DNA of 64,000 nt from Periplaneta americana (Eukaryota > Arthropoda > Insecta > Blattodea > Blattidae). The stretch is taken from the NCBI RefSeq assembly GCF_040183065.1, contig NC_091132.1, forward strand, positions 163,542,602-163,606,601, written 5' to 3'. Below the pieces are notes generated by a model that had not been told where the DNA came from, did not search any database, and worked only from the letters and a program-made list of their open reading frames with translations. Each line of letters begins with the position of its first letter. The stretch's first letter is position 1. The position numbers were made by a program, and so were the translations under genes. Of this stretch, positions 31,350 through 43,289 are shown piece after piece.

Positions 31350-34139
31350 CAGTGGCGTATACTGGTTTAAGGGCCTGGGCTACCATTGACCCTATTATTA
31401 CACAAAATATATTTTAAAGTCCCTATAATAAAATTCCTTACCTATTTATATATGAATTTCAGACGTCTTGATTGGGACGAAAATACTTTGATGACTTCGT
31501 CATTGAAATTACAGTTGGGCCGCTTACGAAGTTTCTGTAGAAATGACTTTTCAATGGACATCAGTGCCAAGCCGGATAAACGTTCTTGTGTATGAGTTGA
31601 TCTACAGTAGGATTTTATTCTCTTCAACGCAGAAAATGGTCTTTCTACTGTTGCTGACGTAGCTGGTATTGTCACAATTAATGTTGCCAATTTAAGGACT
31701 TCAGGAATAACTTGGTTCAGCTGGTTTTCATATATGGCAGATAATATTTCATGGATAGGATTGTTCGAAAAATCAAAGACCTCTGCTGAATATATTACAC
31801 TTAATTCATTTTTCAAACGTACTTGATCAAAGTGACTGTTATAGGACTGAAATAATTTGTTTAGTGCCTCATTCGGGAAGTTTTCTCTATAAGCAGAAAA
31901 TTTTTGAGAATCTAGAAGATATGTGAACTGAAGCTTTCCATAATCAGAAAATCTGTCAGTAATTTCCATGTGCATATGATCTAGTATGCTGTAGTACAGC
32001 TGCCTGTATTTCAATTCATCATCTCCTTTTCTTCGCTTTAATGGTGCTTCCATTGTATTGGCTTTTCATTTTCCATATTACTCCATATGGACGGAAACCC
32101 ACTACGTCTGAACTCGATTATAGTACTTTTTAACTTTGATACCTCTTGCAAGCAGTATGCTATGTCTAGACTTTTTGTCTGAAGAATATTGTAGAGCACA
32201 TCTGTATGTGCGAACACTCTAGCATAGACTTCAAAAAGAAATATATTCTGAAACTGTGTGAAAAAATACAAATACCCTTGAGCCTGCACAATTACATCAT
32301 CAACCCAGTTTTCTTCAGAGTCATTACAAATTATATTTTCAAAGAAAGCAGTCAGTTGTTTTCTGTATTCCTTTACTGCATTTACAAGCCGAGATGTAAA
32401 ATTGCATCTAGTTGGTGCTACTTTTGGGAGTTTCTGTTTCATAAATTCTTGAGTTTTTCTGATCTTTTAGGAGATGATGAGAAAAATGCAGCTAAACCCG
32501 ACAGTGTTTTGAAAAAAAAAATGCGGCATTCTGGAATGGATGAAGTAGTTTGTTGCAAAACTAAATTGAGAACATGGCTGTAACAATGGACAAATAGTGC
32601 TTAAGGATACTTTCCTTGAACTTTTGTTTTTAAGCCATTAATATTTCCCGCCATAACTGAAGCACCATCTTATGTCTGTGCAATTAACTTATTGCCGACA
32701 TTGTATTCTGCTATAACACCTTCCACATGCTGAAACCAAGCAGCAGCAGTTTTGCCCGAACTGACATTTGTGAATCCTATAAACCGTTCTTGAACATTGG
32801 CAGTACTATTGACGTATCTTAAAACAGTGGAAAATTGACTCTGATTAGAGCAGTCACTTGTTTCATCAACAACAATGGCCGCAAAAGGTGCTTCTTCTAT
32901 TTCAGATTTTATGTTCTTTATCATAACCCCACTTATAGCAAATATTAAGTCATTATGAATTGCGGGAGAAGTACCACGAAATACTGTTGAACTTTCAAGA
33001 TGATTGGCCAGTAAATGGTCAAATTCACTTAAGGAACTTAAATATTCAATATAATTTCCTCTATTGTCTGATTCCACACTCTCATTATGATCCCGAAAAG
33101 CCAATTCTTGTTTTCCTAGAAAGCAGACTGCGTTAATAAGATGCAGTAAAATCTCCCGATTTTTTTTCCACAGGAGCATTGTGTTGGTTGGTATGTAGAG
33201 CTTTTTGCTTATCTAGCTGTAAATCAATTCTTGTCTTCCCAAAGTTTGCAAAGTTCATGCTACTACAAATATGAGCTTTTGATTTGTCGTGTTTTAGGAC
33301 TGCCGTTCGAAGGGAGTTGATATTAGAAAACCCTCTTTTGACCACACATTAGTTTCGCGGCTAAATAACAAACATGGCCAGCAAAATAGTTTAGACAGTT
33401 TAGAACTACCACACAACCAATTCCACTTACCATATGATGTTGAAGTGAAATGGCGTGTGTACTCACGCTGCTTTTCTTTTACGTCCATGGACAAATTTAA
33501 CTCAGGAGTTGGTCTTTCCATTTTCACAATTTCAACTTCCTCGTTGTATGTACGACGGTTAAAAGGCACTTTTAATAAACCTTCTATTACACAGTCATTT
33601 TCAACACAAACCTCTCCAGAAACTTGTTCTGCCATATTTTTCACAATATCACTTAATTGGGAAATTAAAAACTTAATAATTCACAATTAATGTAACTCTT
33701 AGACACTCGAACAAATCACAAATTTAAAATACTGCACTGCAAGAACGCAATTACATTCATGAGCTAGCGTGCTAAGCGTACTGTTGCTTCGCGCCTGCGA
33801 AGAAACCGATCACGAGAGCGGCAACTCACCCGGCCTTACACTGCACGTTGGAAACAGAAGAGAGCGGGGGGATGGGCAGTTGTGCGACCGGACAGCGTGC
33901 GCGGTACGGTCACAGGCTACCTCACGTAGCAAGCGGTTTCTCCAGTGATGCCGCCTTGACAACTTGTTTCTTTTCGAGAGCAGAGAGCGCATATAAATCT
34001 AACAATTACTTTAATTTTAATTATTGTGGTAAAACTAATAATACCAAATTATTACATTATGTTATATTATAAACTTTTTCTTTTGTAATTTCCTTGGGCT
34101 ACCGCCGGTAGCCCTGGTAGTCCGCAGAATACGCCCCTG
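31350..34139 (-). mobile_element. hAT transposon with perfect 8-bp TSD
   Basis: Ends read CAGTGGCGTATACTGG and, from the right, CAGGGGCGTATTCTGC. ACAAGCAA flanks both sides exactly (31342-31349 and 34140-34147), the 8-bp TSD of hAT elements. At 2,790 bp with a near-complete transposase it is among the youngest DNA transposons here. Confidence 0.93.
31442..33644 (-). pseudogene. hAT transposase (zf-TTF / DUF4371 / hAT dimerisation), a few disabling changes
   Basis: Minus strand. 33644-33294 carries a TTF-type zinc finger (WLCGSSKLSKLFCWPCLLFS). 33345-33133 continues NINSLRTAVLKHDKSKAHIC. 33179-32670 is DUF4371-like with the first catalytic Asp in AIVVDETSDCSN. 32690-32440 reads DGASVMAG (second Asp), VHCYSHVLNLVLQQ, with two stop codons and a T-homopolymer shift. 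32442-31442 ends with TIPATSATVERPFSALKRIK, the conserved hAT C-terminal dimerisation motif, to LKFIYK. The breaks are few: frame changes near 33330 and 33160, stops near 32668 and 32620, and shifts at about 32510 and 32050. Confidence 0.88.
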
Positions 34140-34189
34140 ACAAGCAAGGGGTACTGAAGTCTGGACGCCTTCTGCAGAATTATGGCAAC

Positions 34190-34480
34190 AACTGTCACAC
34201 GACTATAGTCCGGATCAGCTTACTTAATACCGTAAGGGTGAAACCTAACCAATCCCCCCCCACCCCCCATTACTACATAAGCTAGTGGATTATGCCGATT
34301 TTCTAGTTTTCAGGTTGAATTTTCTTCTGCCAACATTGTTTCGAAATTCGGTACTGAGAAATATAACTGCTAGTGATTTTATGACTTATGTTGGCTGCAG
34401 TGACACAAGTTGTCAGTAGTTTAAATTCTGAAAATTCAAACTGTTCTAGATTCCTGAGTCAATTACTGGAAGCTAGTGAA
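34190..34480 (+). repeat. Dispersed repeat, inverted partner at 43290-43555
   Basis: CTATAGTCCGG.TCAGCTTACT, AAGGGTGAAAC, GATTTTCTAGTTTTCAGGTT, GAATTTTCTTCTGCCA and GTTTCGAAATTCGGTACTGA all reappear, reverse-complemented and diverged, at 43290-43555. Identity of the family is unknown. Confidence 0.6.
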
Positions 34481-34491
34481 ATTTGAACATT

Positions 34492-35833
34492 CTTACTTAC
34501 TTACTGGCTTTTAAGAAACCCGGAAGTTCATTGCCGCCCTCACATAAGCCCGTCATTGGTCCCTATCCTGAGCAAGATTAATCCAGTCTCTATTATCATA
34601 TCCCACCTCCCTCAGATCCATTTCAATATTATCTTCCCATCTACGTCTCGGCCTCCCCAATAGTCTTTTCCCTCCAGCCTCCCAACTAACACTCTATATG
34701 CATTTCTGGATTCGCCCATACGTTCTACATGCCCTGCTCATCTCAAATATCTGGATTTAATGTTCCTAATTATGTCAGGTGAAGAATACAATGCGTGCAG
34801 TTGTGTTCTGTAACTTCCTCCCTTCTCCTGTAACTTCATCCCTCTTATCCCCAAATATTTTTCTAAGAACCTTATTCTCAAACACCCTTAACCTATTAAA
34901 AATAATGGAGATAATTATTACATTTGTCTGAAGACTATTTATAAATAGTGTTCAGACAACTGTAATAATTATCTCCATTATTTTTTATCTTCACTTATGA
35001 ACACTGTTGTAGTTTGACCTTTTACGTATTTAACCCTTAACCTATGTTCCTTCTCAAAGTCCGAGTCCAAGTTTCACAACCATAAGAACAACCGGTAATA
35101 TAACTGTTTTATAAATTCTAACTTTAAGATTTTTTGACAGCAGACGCGATGATAAAAGCTTCTCAACCGAATAATAACAGGCATTTCCCATATTTATTCT
35201 GTGTTTAATTTCCTCCCGAGTATCATTTATATTTGTTACTGTTACTCCCAAGTATTTGCATTTTTCCACCTCTTCAAAGGATAAGTTTCCAATTTTTGTA
35301 TTTCCATTTCGTACAATAATCTCGTCACGAGTAATAATCATATACCTTGTCTTTTCGGGATTTACTTCCAAACCTACCTCTTTACTTCCTTCAAGTAAAA
35401 TTCCCTAATTTTCCCTAATCGTTTGTGGATTTTCTCCTAACATATTCACGTCATCTGCATAGACAAGCAGCTGATGTAACCCGTTCAATTCCAGACCTTC
35501 TCTATTATCCTGGACTTTCCTAATGGCATCTCTAGAGCAAAGTTAAAAAGTAAAGGTGATAGTGCATCTCCTTGCTTTAGCCCACAGTGAATTGGAAACG
35601 CATCTGACAGAAACTGATCTATACGGACTGCTGTACGTTTCACCGAGACACATTTTAATTAATCGAACTAGTTTCTTGGGAATACCAAATTCAATAAGAA
35701 TATCACATAAAACTTCTGTCTTAACCGAGTTATATGCCTTTTTGAAATATATGAATAACTGATGTACTGTACCCTTATATTCCCATTTTTTCTCCATTAT
35801 CTATCGAATATTAAATTTCTTATCAATAGTTGA
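34492..35833 (-). mobile_element. RTE-type LINE, 3' part (RT domain), split by a hAT element
   Basis: Minus strand. 35797-35543: WEYKGTVHQLFIYFKKAYNS and EFGIPKKLVRLIKMCL. VYADDV is encoded at 35464-35447 (catalytic YADD). 35371-35054: MEVNPEKTRYMIITRD, KCKYLGVTVTNIN. The WTLTLREEH-type C-terminus follows, to an AAGTAAGT tail at 34492. Interrupted by a hairpin insert at 34908-35036 and, upstream, by the hAT element 35834-39608; the 5' continuation is at 39617-39830. Frameshifts make it a pseudogene. Confidence 0.85.
34908..35036. mobile_element. Foldback insertion with 13-bp target duplication
   Basis: AATAATGGAGATAATTATTA at the left pairs with TAATAATTATCTCCATTATT at the right, forming a near-perfect palindrome from about 34911 to 34986. 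Beyond it lies about 50 bp ending GTATTTA. ACCCTTAACCTAT is present on both sides of the insert. The uninterrupted equivalent site is visible in the sister LINE copy at about 22585. Confidence 0.75.
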
Positions 35834-36109
35834 CAGTGGGGGCTAGTGAACTTCTGGATTGGGGGAGCTGCAGTAGATTGGGGTACATACAAATTTCACT
35901 TATTAATACCATTACTAATAAGTATAGGACTAAAATAAATGCACTACATATCGAAAAACCAAACTTTCTTACTTAGTTGGAGACGTCTGTAACATCATTT
36001 GCTATAATCGCTAAAAAAAAAAAAAACTAATAACATCGATTTCAGTCTGAATTTCAGATCGGCAGACACTCAACATGCAATCTACAAGTTCATTCTAAAT
36101 TGTTTTAGA

Positions 36110-36400
36110 ATTACCCTTAAACAGTGACATGTTCCAAATGATTTTTGAGAGGCTCGTTTAGATTACTCACGAACTGTAGCAAACCACTAAATACACCAGG
36201 GTTCTTCGAATCATTTTTTTCATCATGTCCACGAAGGGGAAGTTCATATTGGCCACAAAATTTGATAAAATCAATATATTTTTTTTAATAACTTCACTAT
36301 TTTTTCTCACTTCGTTATGTTTGATAATGTCTGTTCTGTTCGCTTCACTTAATTGCGCAGCAATATTAGTTTTGCCTAACATAGCCAATTAAACAACATT
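36110..36400 (-). pseudogene. hAT transposase fragment (DUF4371-like)
   Basis: Minus strand, with one or two shifts: MLGKTNIAAQLSEANRTDII, KHNEVRKNSEVIKKNI, then GHDEKNDSKNPGVFSGLLQF and VSNLNEPLKNHLEHVTV. This is the I..HNE.V..N......I....FCG..EL..RGHDE......G.F..L..F segment of TTF/DUF4371 hAT transposases. The rest of the protein is lost. Confidence 0.7.
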
Positions 36401-36498
36401 TTTCAGGTGAGACTGCGAAGATTCGTGCTTTTTAATTTTTAGGGGCGAATGTCCTAAATCTGTCAGACCACTCCTAGTTCATAGATTATACCAAATAC

Positions 36499-37755
36499 CT
36501 GTGGCGGCTCCTGCATATTTCTTAAGAGGAGGAAAGAAATTAACAGCACTAAATGACACCTTCTTGAATGAAGCATGCTACAAATTAGCCTACATGCATA
36601 CATGTAAGACCAGGTAGTGTTGGGGTTGGCCTTCCCTTCTATATAGCAATAATCTGTTCTTGTAAACTGAGTTTCCTAAATTGTCCAAAATATATTATGA
36701 TTTCACTTCCATTCATTGTTGAATAATTGCACAAATTAACAACTACAAGGAAATTCACAACCTCGTAGCATTTTTCGAGCACACACGTGTTGGAAGAGAC
36801 TAGTTACTAACTCGTAACCAGAACCGTTTTACGGAAATGGAAATGGGAATGGGAAATAATCTGAGGAAAGCGAGAACACTGCAACCACCCACGTGGTGTG
36901 TGCTGCCACATGTACATTTTACAAGTTCAGTATCACATGCTTTTGAAGAATGTCAGTTCTTGTAAAGTCATACTATCATTATTGTTCAAAGCTGCCGGTG
37001 GCCGATTAATTTTTTATGTTAAAAATGATGAAGTTTGGAGTACCTACTTTAAGTTTCAAATATATTTGTACAAAACTGACAACATGGCTGTTGCTCTGTC
37101 TAGTAAACATTGAATAGAAGTGAATTTCAGGGGCCAACTACGTAAAACTACTTTCTCTTTGTTTTACATAAACCCGACTTTAACTTTCAAATATCTACGA
37201 AAGTTTCAAACCATGAATAGTAGCCTATATAAAGTGCAATGAATAATATTTTTTATTTATAATTTAAAAAAAGTTTACATGGTGTCTTTCATAGCGTTGC
37301 GTTAAAACTGTTTTTATTGTGTCTCTGTGTTATAGTCCGGTTGAATGCAACATCGTCAGGTGGCAGCGGTAGCGAGCTTGCTGCACGACCAGTCGGTTTC
37401 TATTTACAGCCCATGATTGATTCAGAGGAGGATCTCCTCCCTCTCCATTCAGTTACTTGCTTTAAAACTCTGCTTCTTTCTCTGGCCGCTAGTGCGCTGT
37501 TGTCTATGTGTGTTAACTGCAGTAGAGGAGGAATGGAGTGCCTTTCCTCTACCCAGACAATCTCGCATCTTTCTCACAGTTTTCTACAGCACATGAGCGC
37601 GCGTCGTTTAAAACTCGATCAACCGAGTTTTTCTTATAGCTGTGAACTTAAAAATTATCCTCGAATTTCAAGGCACATATTTTATTTGGTATTTACTTTC
37701 AAAAGAAGAAAATGTGAGGACTTCCTCCCTTCCCACCCCCGAGGAACCGCCACTG
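36499..37755. mobile_element. Nested hAT-type MITE with perfect 8-bp TSD
   Basis: Ends read CTGTGGCGGCTCCT and, from the right, CAGTGGCGGTTCCT. CCAAATAC flanks both sides exactly (36491-36498 and 37756-37763). The 164-codon plus-strand frame at 37317-37811 crosses the right boundary and looks spurious. No transposase. Confidence 0.85.
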
Positions 37756-39616
37756 CCAAATACCTTACTATAATAATACCGGACGGCTGTATATTAGTAG
37801 CATTGGCGTGAGTGAGAAATATCGCGGACCTGACATCTAGCAGAGCGGGATGGAATTACGTCCACATATACAAATATTAACATATAGGGATTCTTACTAT
37901 TGTTAAAAACTTGCGTTACTAATGTGGAATTATATACAGTATCAAACACTTAAGAAATGTTGAATAGTATTTAATGTAAAATTATTACCTTATATCAGAG
38001 CTGCATATTATGAGAATATTACATACTTCATATTACTTTCCGTAATTATTAATTGTTACATATTTTTTCTTTGCTTTAGTGAGACAAATTCAGTTCTGAC
38101 ATTAGGAATGAATTTACAATAATGCTTTATACTGTATACCCATTGCTGACAACTGCAAAAATAAAAATGGTAGTATTCTGATGCTTTTAATAATTATTAA
38201 TAAATGCATGTAGACAACAATAAAACTTAATTTGCTAAAACCTTAAAATTTCCAATATATTTTAACTTCTATTCATTTATTAGGTTTAAATAAAAAAGTT
38301 AATTTTTATTGTTCTATCAACACAGAGACAAAGGCATTAGGCCTAATAACGAATTTTGTTGACTCACGTTTTATGAACTGTCGGAAATCGAAAGTACGAT
38401 TTGGAGCAATTTGTAATGCTGCAATTGTCACAATTATAAACAGCACATATACACCCTGACATTTTAACACAGCACTAATTAATAAAACTATTAACTAGCC
38501 CAGCAACAATATACATTGCAGTTGATTACAGTTTGTTTCACGAGTATTTCCACACCGGCAGAAAGGTAGCAGCACCAGCGTCGTTCGCACGCAAAACTGC
38601 TAGCTGTCAGGTATTATTATAGTAAGGTATTTGTTATACCACCGAAGAGGAGGCAAGGAAAACAAAATACAGCATTTTTTTTTGTTCACATCCACGTAAC
38701 CACAAATGCTTAGCGTAAATTTCATTGTTAAACTTCCTTATATATCCACTATTTCGGCTGGGTGAAGCTTGAGTAAGATTTAAGTCGGGTAACAGAAGAC
38801 TCTTTAAATTCACATCAATCTTCTCCGCAAGTGAAAGTTGAGAAAAATAAAATTAATATTCTGTAATTCACACACACTCATGCTTGCACAGTTGCACTGG
38901 TTAAGTTACGGTACTAAGACGTCACACCAATGCAACACTCGGATATACTGATGGTCAACAATTTTCTGAAACTGGAAAAGAAGTCTCTTTCCTATTTTAC
39001 GTGCTATATCAAAAGGAATCTACTCGTGCAATCATTCTGAGTTAAGGCAAATATTAGGTTCTACTGGAGGCTGGATATATACTTAATAATAAGGCAAAAG
39101 AGAATAGTAATTCCGTTATATTAAATCGATAAGATTCTACAACAATAAATATATAAAGAGAAAATAAAAAAAAATTGCCATTTAGTTTCAAGGGAATACA
39201 GAATCAATTTGATGTAGCATTATAAGAGCGATGTGGGAGGGGAGGAAAGATCTTCCCTTGTGGCCTGGCTCTGCAAGTCACTGCAGCGAAGATATGGGTT
39301 TTAAACAGCGGCAGTTTACCTCTGCTTCCCTTCACCTCTCTACCTCCTGACCGTGCAAGAAACACTCACTACGAGCTGTCCCACCCTGCAGATCCGAAGA
39401 CGGCTTTGAATGCAGTGTCAATTCCAGTACAAAAAGATTATGCATAAGATAATAGGACATGTTCCCAGCCAGATGAAATATAAAGCAATTTACCAATAAA
39501 AGTTGTAACAATTCTTCTACAAATTAAAATAAATAGGTATTAGTTTTATTTTCCTGTCAAAGTAGGGAGTGCTGCAGCTCCACAACTCTTCTGGACGAGC
39601 CGCCCCTGAAAGTTGA

Positions 39617-39830
39617 TCTATTACGCCTCAAACCACACTCATGATCCCCAATAATTTCATATACATATGGAGAATATTGGACAAAATTTTGTACGACGTG
39701 AACAAAGTGATATTTCTCGAAAGATACCACAGTTAGTCTTGTCCCCCTTCTTAAAGATAGGTACGATTATGGACTCCTTCCATTGTTCTGCTACAATTTC
39801 CTTTTCCCAAATAGCAAGTACAAGCTAGAA
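39617..39830 (-). pseudogene. RTE-type LINE, RT N-terminal part (continuation of 34492-35833)
   Basis: Minus strand: AIWEKEIVAEQWKESIIVPI then FKKGDKTNC, the start of the RT fingers, followed after a shift by YKILSNIL and GDHECGFRRN-like residues. It abuts the right TSD of the hAT element and is the same LINE copy. The LINE is 5' truncated at about 39830. Confidence 0.8.
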
Positions 39831-40369
39831 AGAGTAGCATTTTTAGCAATACAAAATTCACAGAAAATGAAAATGGAGAAAATTGACTTCAAAGTTTGGG
39901 ATGATAATAATAAACAGATGTCTTTTTTTATTTCCTAGGTATGTTGAAATATATAGGCCTAGCTTATTATATGCAGAACTTATCCTTATACACACTACCA
40001 CGCTGTGCACACGTAATTTACACTAGTAAATAAAGATGATAACTGAGAAAACTATGTAAACTTATGAAAACACTATGGTAGATAACTACTATTTACAAAT
40101 AACTGTAGACTGTAGACACTGTTATGACTCTAAAAATAAACCTGTCATAAACTTGCAAATGCTTATGTCACGAAAAAACCAAGCATAGAAAACACGTTGT
40201 TATGGTTATTAGCAACAAATGAAATTCTCCTTTACACAAGAGTTGCGATCGCCTTTGCAACTGAATATCTCTCAAAGGAAAGCAGCCTTTGATGTGACAC
40301 CTGTTGGATTCTATGGAAAACTATTTCGGAAAGGTAAACTTTTTTCCTATTAGGTGTAAATTATTAATT

Positions 40370-41140
40370 TTTTGTATGTAGAGAGCTCATAGCTGTGGCA
40401 ACTCAACCAAATAAAATATTTTGGAAAAAAAAATATATATATATCTGGGGGCCCAAATTTGAAAATAATGTACCCAATGCAAAATTGTACTAAAACCGAT
40501 ATATCTAAACCATTTTTAAAGATAGATGCAAACAATTTTTTGCAATGTATTTGCAAAAGCATGTTCTACAAACTGTCTGTAACAGAATTTTGATATTAGT
40601 CCCTACGTTTGTAAAATAAACAATTAAAATTTAATAACAATTTTGATTTCCTTTCTTGCAAACAAACGGATGTACTTTAAAATGAAATCAATTAACAAAA
40701 TTTTGTTACAGACAAAAGTTTCCTAATAGTCTAAAGAATATGTTCTAAATTTCATGCATATATCTCTAATAGTTCAGAAATTATATCCATTTTTGTCTGG
40801 CAATGCAGCAAAAAAAATGAAGTTACTGGAAACCGATAAAAGCGGGCGTGTGATTTAAAAAATCCATAGCGCAGGAAGTTTAAAAATGACGTCTCAACAT
40901 CCGATAAGGGTACAAATACCCACAAAATGTTATGCAATGCATTCCACACATACCAAAGAGTATTTTAAAGAAAAACAATTTTTGAAAATTTAATTTACCA
41001 GAAACAACAATAAAAGTGGGCAAGTGATTTAAAAATCCATAACGCAGAAAGTTTAAAAATGGCGACTCAACATCCGATAAGGGCACAAATACCCACAAAA
41101 TGTTATGCTATGCATTCCACATATATCACAGAGTATTTTA
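40370..41140. repeat. Unclassified repeat with a ~178-bp tandem duplication
   Basis: 40835-40980 and 41010-41140 repeat AAATCCATA.CGCAG.AAGTT, CTCAACATCCGATAAGGG, ACAAATACCCACAAAATGTT and GCATTCCACA. It may be part of a retroelement UTR; no protein is readable. 39830-40370 before it is AT-rich with nothing recognised. Confidence 0.5.
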
Positions 41141-41499
41141 AAGACTTTTTTTTTTAATTTACTCATGTTTCACACAAAAATACCATCCTCTCCCCTTAGG
41201 TAATAGAGTAACAGTTTCTTTTCAGAAATAAATGAATGCAAAATAAAAACACAAAATTTACCCAAGGTTACTCAATCTCCAGTTTTGCGGTTATGGCAGT
41301 ACTGGTTAATCAGCCGCGATCAGTTGGCCCCTAACTAACAAATCTTCATTGTCTTTGTGTATTAAAACTCTCAATGTTCCAGCAGAAACTTACATAGACA
41401 AATATATATAAACATATTCCGCTGATTTTACATGTGGAAGGCACTTCGCATGCGTGAGGAACGTTATGTTAGTTTACACAATCAGAGCCCCGAATAATT

Positions 41500-41706
41500 A
41501 TTTCCGCTTAGATTGCAATAAAATGGTCTCTCGCATGAGTTTAGGCGTGCGTGATTCTTCAGCTGACGACAATTTGAGACAAAATTTCCGCAGACATCGC
41601 ATTTGAATGCTCTGGCCTGTGTGCAGACGAACATGATTGTAGATTTGTTTCGAAAACAATTTCCACAGACATCGCATTTGCATTGAAATTATCTTAACAA
41701 GTGAAT
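41500..41706 (-). pseudogene. Two decayed C2H2 fingers beyond the stop codon of zinc-finger exon A
   Basis: The minus strand after the stop still reads CKCDVCGNCFRNKSTIMF, CTQARAFKCDVCGNFVSNC, QLKNHARLNSCERPFYC. The CxxC pairs survive while a histidine, a finger start and linkers are damaged. The finger array was therefore longer before a stop arose at 41709. Confidence 0.7.
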
Positions 41707-41708
41707 TG

Positions 41709-42588
41709 TTATCTTGTGTGAATACGTTCATGTCGCTTTAAATTGAGAAATTGAGAGAAACACTTTCCGCAATCTACGCACTCGAATGGCCGATAACCTG
41801 TGTGAATGCGTATATGTCTGCCTAGACCTGCCGATACTGAAAAACACTTTCCACACATCTCGCATTTGAATGGTCTTTCACCTGTGTGTATGCGTGCATG
41901 TTTGTGTAAATATGCCGATGTAAAGAAACACTTTCCACACACCTCGCATTGGAATGTCCTTTGACCTGTATGTATATGTACATGACTATTTAAACTTGAT
42001 AATTGTGTGAAACACTTTCCACACACCTTGCATTTGAATGGTCTTTCTCTTGTATGTATGCGTGCATGAGTGTTAAAATTTGTTTTTGTTGAAAAACATT
42101 TTCCACAAATCTCGCATTTATATGGCTTTTCGCCTGTGTGTATGCGTGAATGATCCGTTAAGTATCCTGATTTTGTGAAAGATTTTCCACACACCTCACA
42201 TTTGAATGGCTTCTCCCCTGTGTGTATGCGTGAATGTCTCTTGAAAACACATTTTGTTCTGAACAATTTCCCACACACATCGCAATGAAATAGCATACCG
42301 TCTGTATGTAGGTTTGCATGACTCTTAATATCATTCAGATTCAAGAAGCATTTTCCACAGACATCGCATTTGAATGTCTCTTTTATATTGTGTTTATCAA
42401 AATGAAGTTTCAGAGATTGCGGTGTTACAGAAATCTCGTTGCATATATTACGCTTGATAGAATTACGGCTTAAGTCGCTAATATTTGGACAGTCTGTTGT
42501 GTTGCTACCACACTGTGTCAATTTGTCTTCTTCACGATGATTGCCAGCATGTTCTTGTAACACAATCTTCTGAACGTTATCCACAATT
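41709..42588 (-). CDS. C2H2 zinc-finger exon A (8 fingers)
   Basis: Terminal exon, minus strand. The acceptor TTGATTTCAG precedes 42588; the first base completes a codon left by the 83-nt exon at 46927-47009 (GAGAA|A). It reads K-IVDNVQKIVLQEHAGN..., one degenerate finger lacking its cysteine pair (CNEISVTPQSLKLHFDKH), then eight C2H2 fingers from FKCDVCGKCFLNLNDIKSH to FECVDCGKCFSQFLNLKRH, with TGEKP-type linkers, and TAA at 41709-41711. Expected role: sequence-specific nuclear DNA binding, probably transcriptional regulation; the target is unknown. Codons, spacing and linkers are intact. Confidence 0.9.
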
Positions 42589-43289
42589 CTGAAATCAATA
42601 CAAATGTTTATCAGTTTTCATAATCATCAAAGTGGCGAGATCAACATATCTAGGTCATTTGCAGAATTTGTATAACAAATGCCGTCCATCAATTCATATC
42701 CTTCCCATTATTTCATATATAACGATAGAGTTATAAATTCCTAATAGTGAGTAGTTTCAATATTAATGTAGTAAACGTCACAATAATAATTTCCTTCGTA
42801 TGAAAGATTTCACGAGAATAAAATAAAATTCTCATAGTATAGTGAGGGTCACATAAGAACAGTTCCTAAACAGCAAATATTGCCGTCTTGTCAGTGTTGC
42901 CAACTTTTACCAGATATCACACAATCCTACATACTAAGTGACTTATTTACTTACCGTACTTTATGTTGGAAGGTTATTCTAAATAATTCAATAATTTGTA
43001 ACATATTTTCGTAGGCAAACTATACGAGAAAGGGATCAACAAGTCAAATATTTTGTCTGGCAATGCGAAATTAATTGGTTTGGCTAAACAAATGACTCAC
43101 GAGACCTAACCTAAAAATGTATTTTGTTTCACCACATGAAATTATTAGTACTAACTCCGAAAAATTACCTGGCTATAGTATTGAATTATAACACCACTGC
43201 AACACATAAAATAACTATTATGTATTAATACTGATATTAATTAATTATTAGTATGACCAAATTTCACTAGCTTCCAGTAACGTCTCAGA
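42589..43289. other. Intronic or intergenic spacer
   Basis: Part of the intron between exon A and 46927-47009. AT-rich; no coding motif. Confidence 0.4.

Larger units (their letters stand above)
35834..39608 (-). mobile_element. hAT element with degraded transposase, inserted in the RTE LINE
   Basis: Ends read CAGTGGGGGCTAGTGAACTT and, from the right, CAGGGGCGGCTCGTCCAGAA. The 8-bp flanks are ATAGTTGA (35826-35833) and AAAGTTGA (39609-39616). The LINE reading frame resumes at 39617, confirming the insertion. The interior holds a transposase fragment (36110-36400), another hAT element (36499-37755), and about 1.8 kb of non-coding sequence up to the right end. Confidence 0.82.

Noticed and set aside
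37317-37811. 164-codon plus-strand frame
   Set aside because: It crosses the right TIR and TSD of the hAT MITE (37755), contains no recognisable domain and has serine/leucine-rich, pyrimidine-driven composition.
37756-38640. Additional transposon bounded by the inverted phrase AAATACCTTACTATAAT / ATTATAGTAAGGTATTT
   Set aside because: The inverted phrases (37760 and 38620) are short and lack a second supporting block or TSD; they probably belong to the interior of the hAT element 35834-39608.
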